Below are positions 46,450-57,994 of a DNA stretch of 64,000 nucleotides, in pieces; position 1 is the first letter of the stretch, and each line of letters opens with the position of its first letter. The notes below the pieces were generated by a model, which was not told where the DNA came from, did not search any database, and worked only from the letters and a program-made list of their open reading frames with translations. The stretch is from Bradysia coprophila (Eukaryota; Arthropoda; Insecta; Diptera; Sciaridae): assembly GCF_014529535.1 (NCBI RefSeq), contig NW_023503474.1:62001-126000 (forward strand), given 5' to 3'. The position numbers were made by a program, and so were the translations under genes.

Positions 46450-47868
46450 ATGGCCCATCAAGCAAATGCAGACGACATTTTATCTGATGTAGAAGATTTG
46501 AACCAGGTCAGAAATTGCCGGTCATTTGTCGCTCACCATTACGGAAGGAAATTCAAGGAAATAAATTTTGTGTTTTAGATGGGCGCCATAACACCGATTG
46601 AAGCAGCAAAAACAATCAACGATTTGGATGACATTTGTCTGATCAAAATATTTTCAAACAAATCGCTGACCTCGATCGATCTCTGTTCTCTGGCAGAGAC
46701 TTGTAAACGTTTCAAACAGTTAGTCCAGGGTGTGTTTCCAGAGGAATTTCACATAACAAGTCAAACATTTATCAGCAGCTGGCTCACCTCTATGGACTGT
46801 TGCACATTTTTCTGTGGGTGGGATTGCGAAAGAATTTTAAAGAATTTCGGATCACGTTTGGTAGCATTTCGTGTAGACGAGACGAATGAATTCGTTGTGA
46901 ATTCGGTAGCAAGATATTGTGGCGACGTCACGTTGAAGCTACTCGAAATTCACGGTATGAGAAAAATGAAATTCCTCCTACACCAACTGAGGCCGATCTT
47001 TCGACGGCTGCTGACACTTTCTATCGATGGCTGTGATTTCCGTAATATGAAATATCGGCATATCAGTTGTGATTCACTGGTTGCGTTGGAAATCGTTCAA
47101 ACGGAAGATTGCAATAAAATCCTAAAGAATAATTTCCCGAATTTGGAACGATTCATTTTTCGCTATGACGCTGTCGCAGCGTGGCTCAGGAGGACTCTCG
47201 AAGAAACTGATGTCATATCATCGTTTATCGGTCGCCATAGACGCCTCAGAACTCTACACTTGTTTGGATCGTCTATAAACTGTAGCAGCAAGCTCGTAGA
47301 AGCAATTGGCAAGGGTTGTGGGCAATTGGAAGAATTGACGATAAAGACCAAAAGGCGCAAGAAATCATACGAAGTGTTAAATCGGCTGAGTCTGCCAAAG
47401 TTAAGCAGATTGGAAGTGGTCATAAGTCTTGAAAATTGCAGGCAGATCGTTTCACTTCTGCAAGCATCATCCTCGTTAGAAACGGTGACACTGTACTTTG
47501 AGGACACTGTTCTACTTCCAGTGGTCAATGTTCTATCAGAACTGCAATATTTACGGGAAATGATGTTGATTTGTCACGCCTTTCATATGATTCCATGGAC
47601 GAAGCTAACTCAACTGAGGAAACTGTCGCTTATGGAACCAGGTAGTCGTTTTTTCCGTTCTAGCGATCTGTTCAACATAATAAGACAACTGACAAGTTTG
47701 GAAGAATTAGAAATTATTTCTTTCTCCATGCATCCGTTTTTACTGCACCAGGGAGAGTTTTCGCAAATTGTTAAAATTGTTGAAGAAAGATCACATATGC
47801 TGACGCTGAAGTGTCGATCTAATTTTATGGCCTCAAATGACGAAAACCAAAAGGTCAGATTAATATAA
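46450..47868 (+). CDS. F-box/leucine-rich-repeat protein, gene 2
   Basis: Exons 46450-46506 and 46579-47868 flank a 72-nt phase-0 intron (GTCAGA ... TTTTAG); the product has 448 aa. The 19-codon first exon (MAHQANADDILSDVEDLNQ) is placed by homology to the other copies, since the intron shares the words CGCTCACCATTACG and AAATAAATTTTGTGTTTTAG. The F-box is at about 32-74 (INDLDDICLIKIFSNKSLTS ... AETCKRFKQLVQ), followed by irregular LRRs to the C-terminus. By family it would be the substrate-binding subunit of an SCF ubiquitin ligase. It is diverged from genes 1 and A-C but collinear with them. AATAAA overlaps the stop codon region at 47867-47872. It is the only one of the 46-62 kb genes outside the recent duplication. 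Confidence 0.88.
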
Positions 47869-48070
47869 TAAATACTACGTGCCGATTGGAGACGAAATAT
47901 GAATCTTTTAATTATTACATTCTGTGCCCGCATTACAACAATTTGTTCCCGAACACAACTCAGTGGGAGCTGCGGGAATGGACGAAGAAAACTAGCTTTT
48001 CGATAATTATTTCGTCCCTGCACTATTGTACTAAATGTATCAAGCAAAACGAATTTTCGGCCATATTTTC

Positions 48071-48288
48071 CAAGGCTGTATACTTTGGGGAAGTCACGCA
48101 GACCGCCATTTTATTAGATACGCGGGAACACACCACTTCTGATGATTTTATATGTAAAAATTTTCACCACATCATCAAGACGACGAGAGTAGGTGAATTT
48201 TTGTATGAAATCGGCCATTTTATCATCAACTGTGGTGTGTAACCCGCGTATCTGTATCTGCGTGACCTCCCCAAAGTATACAGCCTTG
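48071..48288. mobile_element. hAT MITE, CAAGGCTGTA family
   Basis: A 218-bp copy with both 30-bp ends and the exact 8-bp duplication ATATTTTC at 48063-48070 and 48289-48296. Inside, GGCGATCT-type words give way to GCCATTTTATTAGATACGCG. An open frame running through it is repeat sequence. Confidence 0.92.
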
Positions 48289-49238
48289 ATATTTTCAACT
48301 TTGTAAAATAATAGAAATTTCATCATATTTTCGATTTAGTTTTATTCATTTCACATTGGAGGTATTTCTAGCGAACCCTCATTCACAGAACACGTAAGTT
48401 TTAGGATGATTTCGATATATTAGCTATTTTTAGCCTCTTTTGCAAATATTTTCCTTCAAATTTCCTCAACTTTTATCCTATTTTCTAGACTTTTCCAAAG
48501 AACCACCATTTGTGGAAATGGGACCACGTTTGGATGAACTTTACGAAAATGTTTGATCAAGTTTTTCACTTTTTGTAGCGTTTTATGCAGCGCTGTAGCG
48601 CAATTGGAAATTTTAGGAAATTCCTTTGAAATTTTCCTTCCCAACTTCATGCATCTAACTTCATTTCCTTACATCTGTGAAAATTGTCCAAATCAAGGTT
48701 CTGAAGGAACAGGTTAAGACACTTTCGAGTTGATCACGAAGGCAGTGGAATCAAAATTTTCCCGTAGCGCCAACGAGGTTTGGAAAATTTTATATGACGA
48801 TTTCAACTTAACAAAAAAAATGTTTTCAAGTTGACTTCGGACCTTTCAAACAATATACATGTCTATTCCAAGATTTGTGTTTCACCCGCCTTCGTAAGTG
48901 TCTTAACCTGTTCCGGCCTAGCTGGATAGAATTGGATGATTCTAGATGTTCAAAAATCGTCGCAAAGTTTTTCAAATTTCATACGAAAATTTCGGTCAAT
49001 ATGTGTCCAATTGGTGAAAAATGACTTTGCTGTCAGTTTTGTACGAAAAATTACGTCATTTTCTGGGTAATGATTGAAAATAGGGACCCAGGGCGAAAAA
49101 AAAGAATTCCACTTTGTTTAGCTCGAATACGTGAGGTCTAAAACTAATTATTTTTAATCATTTCATACATTATGACACAACCAAATTTTTTTGACTCTCT
49201 GGTAATGGGTTTCAATTTTTTTTGTATGTTGTCACACG

Positions 49239-49466
49239 CAAGGCTGTATACTTTGGGGAGGTCACGCAGATACAGATACGCGGGTTACACACCACAGTTG
49301 ATGATAAAATGGCCGATTTCATACAAAAATTCACCTACTCTGATGATTCTCGTCGTCTTGATGATGTGGTGAATTTTTTGTATATGTAAAGTCATCAGAA
49401 GTGTTGTGTTCCCGCGTATCTAATAAAATGGCGGTTTGCGTGACCTCCCCAAAGTATACAGCCTTG
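49239..49466. mobile_element. hAT MITE, CAAGGCTGTA family, absent from the paralogous segment
   Basis: A 228-bp copy with the exact 8-bp duplication GTCACACG at 49231-49238 and 49467-49474. The paralogous segment at about 54990 has a single GTCACACA-like site and no element, so the insertion probably followed the duplication; a small neighbouring deletion blurs the empty site. Confidence 0.92.
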
Positions 49467-49666
49467 GTCACACGCATGCTATCCGGTGAAGCGGCAGCAA
49501 CGCCATCTGTTATCATTTCTCTGTATTTCCTAGTACTCGATTAAAACTAGAAACTAGGACTTCTGACATAGATAGGTGATGGTCTCGCAAATTTTCTTTC
49601 AAACTATCCATTTTCCAGACTGTTCGTGGGATCGCTGGCACTGAGTAAATATTTCGTTGTAAATAT

Positions 49667-49721
49667 CAAGGTTCTGAAGCCTGCCTTCGTGGGTGTCCTA
49701 ACCTGTTCTTTCAGAACCTTG
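49667..49721. repeat. 55-bp minimal hAT MITE (D1 copy)
   Basis: Only the ends CAAGGTTCTGAAG and TGTTCTTTCAGAACCTTG remain, flanked by the exact 8-bp duplication GTAAATAT. It is present at the same place in D2 (55164-55218), so it predates the segmental duplication. Confidence 0.88.
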
Positions 49722-50101
49722 GTAAATATACCATTTCTAAAACTGTCATTCGTTATGTTAGACAAAGACATGGAAGCCACACCAATTGTGTTGTGCGTCA
49801 TCGGTTTTTGTCAAAGTAATGTAAATTTCGTCTTGATATGCTTAATAGTAAAGTTCACTGAAACGTTTTGAAATCCCAAGCCTATGCAAAATATATGAAA
49901 TGCCTCGTCAAGAAATGCCATCCACGTTAAAAAAAAACTCACACGAATGAATTCATTTACAATTTAAGGAAACTAAAGTGAGGTTACTTTCGAAAGTACA
50001 GTCTCTTGAAGATTGATGATCAGGATTTGAGTTTTTCTAAATTGTAGCTCTGTATTGTATTGGGTTGCATTTTAGTTTCATTCTAGGCTTGTACAATTTA
50101 A

Positions 50102-51574
50102 CACAAACTTTGGTCGTTAAATAAAGGCTGATGCTATTCGCACGCGCGTGCGAATAGCCATTCCTTATTGTAATTGACTATTCGCACGCGCGTGCGAATA
50201 GCCATTCCACACTGTAGAAGACTATTCGAACGCGCGTGCGAATAGCCATTTCACATTGGATTTAACTATTCGCACGCGCGTGCGAATAGCTAAGCCTACG
50301 AGTACTGGCTATTCGCACGCGAAATCGAGCGCCCATGAAAAATACGAATATGATTTTCGCGCGAAAATCATATTCGTATTTTTCATGGGCGCTCGATTTT
50401 GCGTGCGAATAGCCAGTACTCGTAAAACTGATAGATCAACAAACGGCAATGTGAGAGTGTCTTCATTTATACACAGACACGTGTCGAAATAGTATTTCAT
50501 GCAACAAGTTGCGAAAAGAGGTTTCGCAACGTGTTACATACAAGGTTGTTTTAAAACACAGAACTACATTCGCCATACATTTAACCCTAGGTACGGAAAA
50601 TTACGTGATGGTTAGAGTTGTTGCTTCATGAGCAATTGGTTTTAGTGTCATGGGTTCAAAATTTGTTCAGAACAGAATTATTATTTACCATTAATGGCTC
50701 AAAAGGAGTGATAAAAAGTGAGTAGAGTGATTAAAATTAAAGTTGAGCATTAAAAAGATTCTTCAGTCAACACCCAAAACAATCTTGAATTTCGCAGCGC
50801 TCGTCCAGATAATCATATTGATCATGGCAAGCCAATGCACCATGAACTACATAGAAAAAATAGAAACTAATGAAAAAATTTCGCAAAAAATCATTTTTTA
50901 TGTTCAACATTTCGATATTGTCAGCATTAAAATGTTCCAATAAAAATAATTGTAAATTCAAATGTTCCAAAACGTTTTTCGCTTTATTCTAGCAAAAAAT
51001 GGTTTGTTCCAAAGTGGAACAATGAATGTGCCAATATGAAAAAGAATGTATACTATACATACCATCTTGCGTTAAATTTCGTAGGAGGCTAAGATCGAAC
51101 GAAACGCTTTGTCGTTACATTAAGTCGTTAAAAGGAAAAATTAAATTGTGACCCTTTCGATATTTTTGCTTTTACTTATTTTGAATTAATTTAAAAAAAA
51201 ATCCGTCATTTAATGTAACGTAAGTTTTGGATATTTCGATTTAATTCTGATCTCAAAATATTTGTATATGTTTTTTGAATGAATTTACGCTAAAGACATG
51301 TTAAATTGAAGTTTTCAGCCAATAAATAACGCTATAACGACAAAATGGAATCGTTTTGATTTGAGATAAAATGTGAATGCGTGCGAATAGTCAAACCCAA
51401 TGTAAAATGGCTATTCGCACGCGCGTGCGAATAGTCAGGTTCAATGTGAAATGGCTATTCGCACGCGCGTGCGAATAGTCTACTACAGTGTGGAATGGCT
51501 ATTCGCACGCGAGTGCGAATAGTCAAATCCCAAGTGTCATGGCTATTCGCACGCGCGTGCGAATAGCCACAGTG
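50102..51574. mobile_element. foldback-like element with TTAA target site and palindrome arrays
   Basis: A 1473-bp insertion between TTAA at 50098-50101 and TTAA at 51575-51578; the paralogous sites before genes B and C are uninterrupted. Near each end are four or five copies of a perfect palindrome CTATTCGCACGCGCGTGCGA(ATAG) spaced by about 15-20 bp (50152-50290 and 51405-51570), the two arrays being inverted relative to each other. The interior holds a 128-bp palindrome (50297-50424), a tRNA-like A/B box pair near 50609-50662 and no transposase. Confidence 0.82.
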
Positions 51575-52075
51575 TTAAATAAAAAGTATTTTCTAATAGG
51601 AATAGATCACTTCATAACTGAGTTGGCCCAACTATAAAAAGTCAACTTCACTCGAATTCGCTACAGCAGAAATACTTTCAGAGGGTGAAGTTGATTATAG
51701 ATGTTCTCTTTACATGTCCTACCTATCCTCTCATGCATAATATGTTAGTTGATTCACAGGATTGTACAATTAGAATTTTGAGACTATCGGTAAAAGGATT
51801 GTATTGGCTAGGTCCTTCACTCCATCCATTTTAAATTTTTCCCGCCATCACAGCTTGACGTGATGATATGATAAAACCGACTCACTCAAATCATGCATCT
51901 CACGATGACAGTCATGATTTGCTTTGACAGAAGCCGACGACGCACCAATATGGCATGGCTTGTACTTCATTAGTTTGTTAGTAATCGGAAATCAGCAGCC
52001 TAACCATTTTGTTCTGGTCAATTTTAGCCAAAGTTTTACCAAATTTATTGTGAAAAAATCAAACGAAAAATTGTC

Positions 52076-53501
52076 ATGGAAATTGTCTACGATGTATCAT
52101 CTGCTGTAGGAGATGTGAACCAGGTCAGTAGCGACAGCTCATTTGTAGCTCACCATTATGATGCTAAGTGAAATAAATTTTGTGTTTCAGACCGACAACA
52201 TGGTGCCGATCGAAATGACAAATAAAACCGGCACAAATCTGGCCGATTTGAATGAATACTGTCTTCTCGATATATTTTCATGCGATTATCTGACTCCGGC
52301 TGATCTGAGCTCATTGGCAGATACTTGTAAGCGCTTCAAACAAATAGCCGAGCGTGTGTTTCCAAAGCAGTTTGGCATTATAAGTGAAAAATATTTGATC
52401 GGCAGGGAAACCTCTGACAGTAAATCAAAATACTTTCGTCAAAAATCTATCGAATCAATTTTGAAGAATTTCGGCTTCCGTCTTTCAACATTCAAACTAG
52501 ACGAGACGAATGAAGATGTTGTAAGTTTGATAGCAAAGTATTGTAGCAAGGTCCATTTAACGCGACTTGAAATCCACGGTATGAAGAGTATTGAGGGCGT
52601 CAGACTGCAACTGCAATCGATTTTTAACCGGCTTCTGAAGCTCTCTGTCAACAACTGTGACTTCCGTGGTACATCCCCAGACATCACTTGTGATGCACTG
52701 ATTGAATTGAGAATCACTGAATCGACGGGTTGCGGTCCAATTCTCACGAAGACTTTCCCAAATTTGGAACGGTTCATATACCGTTACGATTCAATGTGGT
52801 CTAAAATTAGCGACGACAACACCAGCATCATCGTAGCATTCATCGAAAACCATAGACACTTAAAGACTCTGCAGTTGATTGGATCGTCGATATACTGCAA
52901 CAGCGAACTCGTGGATGCAATCGGCAACAGTGGCCAAGAATTGGAGGTGTTAACCTTACAAAGCTTGATGAGGCCGAAGATTTCATTTGATGTTCCAAAT
53001 CTACTGAGTCTGCCAAAATTATGGAGACTTGACCTTGACATTAACTTTGAAAATTACAATCAGATCATTGCACTTTTGCAAGCATCACCGGTATTGAGAG
53101 AAGTCAAACTGTATTTTGAGGTCGAGATTCCAGTTCAAGTTTTTGATAGTCTAGCGCAACAGCAACATTTACGTGAATTGATTTTGTATTATTACTCCTT
53201 TGATCGCATTGAATGGTCAATGTTGACTCAACTCAGGAAGCTTGTCCTGTTCACACTAGTCAGTAAATTTGGTCCGGTCGATCTCCTCAAGATAGTAAGA
53301 CAACTGACAAATTTGGAAGAATTGAGAGTTGATGATTATAAGGGTAGTGATGCGTTTCTTCTAAGCGAAAGGGATTTTGATCGAATTGTTAGAATAGTTG
53401 AACGTAGGTCGAATGTGCTGACATTGAAGTGCAGACATGAATTTAAGTTGTCGGAAAATTGTGACAAAAACCGGAAGGTCAAATTATTAAAAATAAACTA
53501 G
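52076..53501 (+). CDS. F-box/leucine-rich-repeat protein A
   Basis: Exons 52076-52123 (MEIVYDVSSAVGDVNQ) and 52191-53501, separated by a 67-nt phase-0 intron (GTCAGT ... TTTCAG), encode 452 aa. An alternative reading of the long frame from 52158 would translate part of the intron and is not preferred. The F-box is at about 33-75 (LADLNEYCLLDIFSCDYLTP ... ADTCKRFKQIAERVF), then LRRs such as LTRLEIHGMKSIEGVRLQL and LEELRVDDYKGSD. Predicted role: SCF ubiquitin-ligase substrate adaptor, substrate unknown. Compared with B and C I count about a dozen base differences in the coding region and only two amino-acid changes (Glu for Asp in FDRIEWSM, Asp for Glu in ENCDKNRK). The motif GCTTTGACAGAAGCCGACG lies 155 bp before the start. 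Confidence 0.92.
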
Positions 53502-53705
53502 ACGACGATTGAGTATTCATACGGTGTTTGTTTATCCCTCAAAGACAAAAATTGGTCAGATATTTGAAATACCTGATAAAGTCTCCCTCCATTGGCACCA
53601 AAGGTAATCAAATTTCTGCTGCAATTTACTTCAGCTGATTCCCTTATACAAACTGGCTATAAGCAAATTTTTAGGCTGAATTCTTTTCCTTTTCCTTCTT
53701 TCAGC

Positions 53706-53817
53706 TGGTAATTTTGGCTCCAAGTAATCTACAATAGCTGCCACAGCTGTAGCACCGCATACAAAAAATACAGCTCTCGCAGCAATTGTAGATTACCTGT
53801 AGCCAAAATAACTCACT
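53706..53817. repeat. MITE, CACTGACAAAAA family (copy downstream of A)
   Basis: Arms GTAATTTTGGCTCCAAGTAA and TTACCTGTAGCCAAAATAAC, shared with 60222-60335 downstream of gene C but absent after gene B, where homology stops at 59602. Confidence 0.65.
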
Positions 53818-54063
53818 ATACTTTGAAATGAGCTGATTACGCACTAATGGCATGGATTTGTCTGTCGTATAAGTCTGACTCATAGAGACAAGAAGTACAA
53901 TAATGATAGGGCCGAACCACATCGAAATTTTCTGCTTCGAAGTGACTCGTCACTACCTCAACTGAAACGTGTACTGTACACAAAAATTGTCTCTGTCTCT
54001 ATACTGTATACAATCAATTTCGAATAATATTACAGTGTTATCTATAATATAAAACACAAAGAC

Positions 54064-54252
54064 GGTGCACCTCATCTCACCGCGGTGCACCACGCTTCAC
54101 CGCGGTGCACCACGCTTCACCGCGGTGCACCACGCTTCACCGCGGTGCACCACGCTTCACCGCGGTGCACCACGCTTCACCGCGGTGCACCACGCTTCAC
54201 CTCGGTGCACCACGCTTCACCGCGGTGCACCACGCTTCACCTCGGTGCACCA
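54064..54252 (+). repeat. GC-rich 20-bp minisatellite
   Basis: About nine head-to-tail copies of GGTGCACCACGCTTCACCGC, with CGCGG alternating with CTCGG. Because 20 is not a multiple of 3, every frame is open and gives the same peptide repeat; these frames are not genes. Inverted copies occur at 59757-59918 and a short remnant at 62803-62835. Confidence 0.93.
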
Positions 54253-54261
54253 AGGCCTACC

Positions 54262-54442
54262 CGATGAATCAGTGGACCGAACCCGCTAGGGACGGATCAG
54301 AGAAAAAGTTCTTCGAAGGCGCCCCAAGATACGGTGTGGCAGACTTCTTTACTTTAAACACAGTGGTACCTCGGCCTCCGATTGGTCAGAGGGCCACACC
54401 TCCGAGGATTTCTTTCAAAAACAACACAGCCGTCGAACAATA
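54262..54442 (+). other. repeated coding-like segment, 60 codons
   Basis: An ATG frame of about 60 codons (MNQWTEPARDGSEKKFFEGA ... ending NNTAVEQ, TAA) abuts the minisatellite and is repeated at 62838-63018 with about one base changed. Base composition is richer in GC than its surroundings. It may be a fragment of a host gene or of a mobile element; I recognise no domain. Confidence 0.55.
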
Positions 54443-54446
54443 AGGA

Positions 54447-55600
54447 GCTGAAGGAACAGGTTAAGACACTTTCGAGTTGATCACGAAGGCGGTGGAATCA
54501 AAATTTTCCCGTAGCGCCAACGAGGTTTGGAAAATTTTATATGACGATTTCAACTTAACAAAAAAAAATGTTTTCAAGTTGACTTCGGACCTTTCAAACA
54601 ATATACATGTCTATTCCAAGATTTGTGTTTCACCCGCCTTCGTAAGTGTCTTAACCTGTTCCGGCCTAGCTGGATAGAATTGGATGATTCTAGATGTTCA
54701 AAAATCGTCGCAAAGTTTTTCAAATTTCATACGACAATTTCGGTCAATATGTGTCCAATTGGTGAAAAATGACTTTACTGTCAGTTTTGTACGAAAAATT
54801 ACGACATTTTCTGGATAGATTCATCTCCCATGATTGAAAATAGGGACCCAGGGCGAAAAAAAAGAATGTCACTTTGTTTAGCTCGAATACGTGAGGTCTA
54901 AAACTAATTATTTTTAATCATTTCATACATTATGACACAACCAAATTTTTTTGACTCTCTGGTAATGGGTTTCAATTTTTTTTGTATGTTGTCACACAGC
55001 AACACCATCTGTTATCATTTCTATGTATTTCCTAGTACTCGATTAAAACTAGAAACTAGGACTTCTGACAGACTTCTGGTCTCGCAAATTTTCTTTCAAA
55101 CTATCCATTTTCCAGACTGCTCGTGGGATCGCTGGCACTGAGTAAATATTTCGTTGTAAATATCAAGGTTCTGAAGCCTGCCTTCGTGGGTGTCCTAACC
55201 TGTTCTTTCAGAACCTTGGTAAATATACCATTTCTAAAACTGTCATTCGTTATGTTAGACAGAGACATGGATTCCACACCAATTGTGTTGTGCGCCATCG
55301 GCTTTTGTCAAAGTAATGTGAATTTCGTCTTGATATGCTTAATAGTAAAGTTCACTGAAACGTTTTGAAATCCCAAGCCTATGCAAAATATATGAAATGC
55401 CTCGTCAAGAAATGACATCCACGTTAAAAAAAAAACTCAAACGAATGAATTCATTTACAATTTAAGGAAACTAAAGTGAGGTTACTTTCGAAAGTACAGT
55501 CTCTTGAAGATTGATGATCAGGATTTGAATTTTTCTAAATTGTAGCTCTGTATTGTATTGGGTTGCATTTTAGTTTCATTCTAGGCTTGTACTATTTAAA
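54447..55600 (+). repeat. duplicated segment D2 (upstream flank of gene B)
   Basis: Matches D1 (48694-50101) from GCTGAAGGAACAGGTTAAGA onwards and joins directly to the region upstream of gene B at AGTATTTTCTAATAGG, without the TTAA element found before gene A. The 55-bp MITE at 55164-55218 is shared with D1. Confidence 0.85.
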
Positions 55601-55691
55601 AGTATTTTCTAATAGGAATAGATCACTTCATAAGTAAGTTGGCCCAACTATAAAAGGTCAACTTCACTCGAATTCGCTGTAGCAGAAATAC

Positions 55692-57560
55692 GCTTTAATT
55701 TTATTTGTACAAATCGAATGACCTTTGTACAAATTAAATTCTTTTTTGTACACAAAAAATGACATTTTGTACTTAAAATTTCCATTTTGTACCATCCATT
55801 TTGTACTAAAACAAAACCATTTCGTACGTAAAAATTACTTTATGAACACAAAATGTTTTTGTTTCATTTGAGAGACAATTGTATGCCGAATAGAATTATG
55901 GCAAAAACAGTTTCAAATTTGGGCCCTTGGACTAAGGCCGCTACTCGGCGCTAAGTGCTTTTTGCACATAAATTGAGTAATCTCAACCGATTTTGCTAGT
56001 TTTTGTTTCATTTGAGAGGTAATTGAATACCTAATGGAAAGTTGGCAAAAAATTTTGGGTTTCTAAAATAATGTCGTAAATTGTTGGTTTTATTTGAAAG
56101 GTACTTCGTACGGGCTTTCGTAATTGCGCTATGCGCAATTTAAAAAATGAACACTTTCAGTAAATTTGACCATGCCCAACTTGACTTGCATTTTGGTAAC
56201 AGACGCATTGGAGGGTTGTAGACGTATTAGGGTTCCGGGCGAATTACGGCTACGGACGTATTATGGTTACGGACGGAATAGGATTACGGGTCGTACGGGG
56301 CTAAGTCGCAGCAAACGCTCCGACTGTTCTGATGCCTTGTTTTGGGTAAGATGCAACGCGGGCTTGTTGGGAGGGCTCAAAGGTCGTTACTCGGCCCTAA
56401 GTGTTTTTTGCACATAAATCGAGTAAATTTCATCCGATTTTGCAAGATTTAGTTTTTTATGGAAGGTAATTGAATACCGAAAAGAACGTGTCGAAAAAAA
56501 TTTCAAATTTGGGCCCTTGGACTAAGGCCGCTACTCGGCCCTAAGTGTTTTTGCACATAAATCGAGTAAATCTCATCCGATTTTGCTAGTTTTTGTTTCA
56601 TTTGAGAGATAATTGAATGCCGAATAGAATGATGGCGAAAAAAGTTTCAAATTTGGTCCCTTGGACTAAGGCCGCTACTCGGCCCTAAGTGTTTTTTGCA
56701 CATAAATCGAGTAAATCTCATCCGATTTTGCTAGTTTTTGTTTCATTTGAGAGATAATTGAATGCCGAATAGAATGATGGCGAAAAAAGTTTCAAATTTG
56801 GTCCCTTGGACTAAGGCCGCTACTCGGCCCTAAGTGTTTTTTGCACATAAATCGAGTAAATCTCATCCGATTTTGCTAGTTTTTGTTTCATTTGAGAGAT
56901 AATTGAATGCCGAATAGAATGATGGCAAAAAAAGTTTTAAATTTGGGCCCTTGGTTTAAGGCCGCTACTCGGCCCTAAGAGTTTTTTGCACATAAATCGA
57001 GTAAATCTCATCCGATTTTGCTAGTTTTTGTTTCATTTGAGAGGTAATACCCAATGGAAAGTTGGCAACAAATTTTGGGTTTCTAAAATAATATTGTAAA
57101 TTGTTTTTTTTAGAGGTACTTCGTACGGGCTTTCGTAATTGCGCAATGCGCAATTTTAAAAATGAATACTTTCAGTAAATTTGAAAATGCATTTTGGTAA
57201 CAGACGCATTAGAGGGTTGTAGACGTATTAGGGTTCCGGGCGTATTACGGTTACGGACGTATTATGGTTACGGACGAAATAGGATTACGGGTCGTACGGG
57301 GCTAAGTCGCAGCAAACGCTCCGACTGTTCTGATGCCTTGTTTTTTTATGTACACTGTGGCACATTTCCGCCAATTTTTCAGTGTACAAACAATTACATT
57401 TTGTGTTCATAAAGTAATTTTTAAGTAACGAAATGGTTTTTTTTAGTACAAAATGGATGGTATAAAATGGAAATTTTAAGTACAAAATGTCATTTTTTGT
57501 GTACAAAAAAGAATTTAATTTGTACAAAAGTCATTCGATTTGTACAAAAGTAAATGAACC
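55692..57560. mobile_element. Mutator-like non-autonomous element with tandem repeats
   Basis: An 1869-bp insertion flanked by the exact 9-bp duplication CAGAAATAC at 55683-55691 and 57561-57569; genes A and C have an empty site. Both ends carry about 150 bp of complementary sequence full of GTACAAA words (TTTGTACAAATCGAATGAC). Inside are five copies of a 145-bp tandem unit (TACTCGGCCCTAAGTGTTTT marks one, at about 56386, 56531, 56675, 56820, 56965) and a second direct repeat of about 230 bp (56100-56345 and 57115-57345, with GGGTCGTACGGGGCTAAGTC). Nine-base duplications and long ends fit Mutator-like elements; no transposase is present. Confidence 0.85.
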
Positions 57561-57994
57561 CAGAAATACTTTTAGAGGGTGAAGTTGATTATAGATGTTC
57601 TCTTTACACGTCCTACCTATCCTCTCATTCATAATATGTTAGTTGATTCACAGGATTGTACAATTAGAATTTTGAGACTATCGGCAAAAGGATTGTATTG
57701 GCTAGCAATGAACGTCAACACAAGGTATGGGTCCTTCACCCCATCCATTTTAAAATTTTCCCGCCATCACAGCTTGACGTGATGATATGATAAAACCGAC
57801 TCACTCAAATTATGCATCTCACGATGACAGTCATGATTTGCTTTGACAGAAGCCGACGACGCACCAATATGGCATGGCTTGTACTTCATTAGTTTGTTAG
57901 TAATCGGAAATCAGCAGCCTAACCATTTTGTTCTGGTCAATTTTAGCCAAAGTTTTACCAAATTTATTGTGAAAAAATCAAACGAAAAATTGTC

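Larger units (their letters stand above)
48694..50101 (+). repeat. duplicated segment D1 (upstream flank of gene A)
   Basis: From CAAGGTTCTGAAGGAACAGG onwards this is nearly identical to 54447-55600, apart from the MITE at 49239-49466 present only here and a short indel beside it. It starts with a truncated hAT MITE (48694-48920). A third, partial, inverted copy is at 62440-62740. Confidence 0.85.

Noticed and set aside
50152..50290. CRISPR-like array of regularly spaced repeats
   Set aside because: The genome is eukaryotic, the 24-bp repeats are perfect palindromes, the intervening sequences are short and similar to one another, and an inverted copy of the array closes a transposable element at 51405-51570.
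52439..53041. Long open frames antisense to the F-box genes, repeated in copies B and C
   Set aside because: They lie opposite an obviously coding exon and repeat only because the sense gene is duplicated.
54065..54443. Several overlapping open frames giving a His/Arg/Cys-rich repeated peptide
   Set aside because: They are the 20-bp minisatellite read in different frames; the unit has no stop in any frame, so openness means nothing here.
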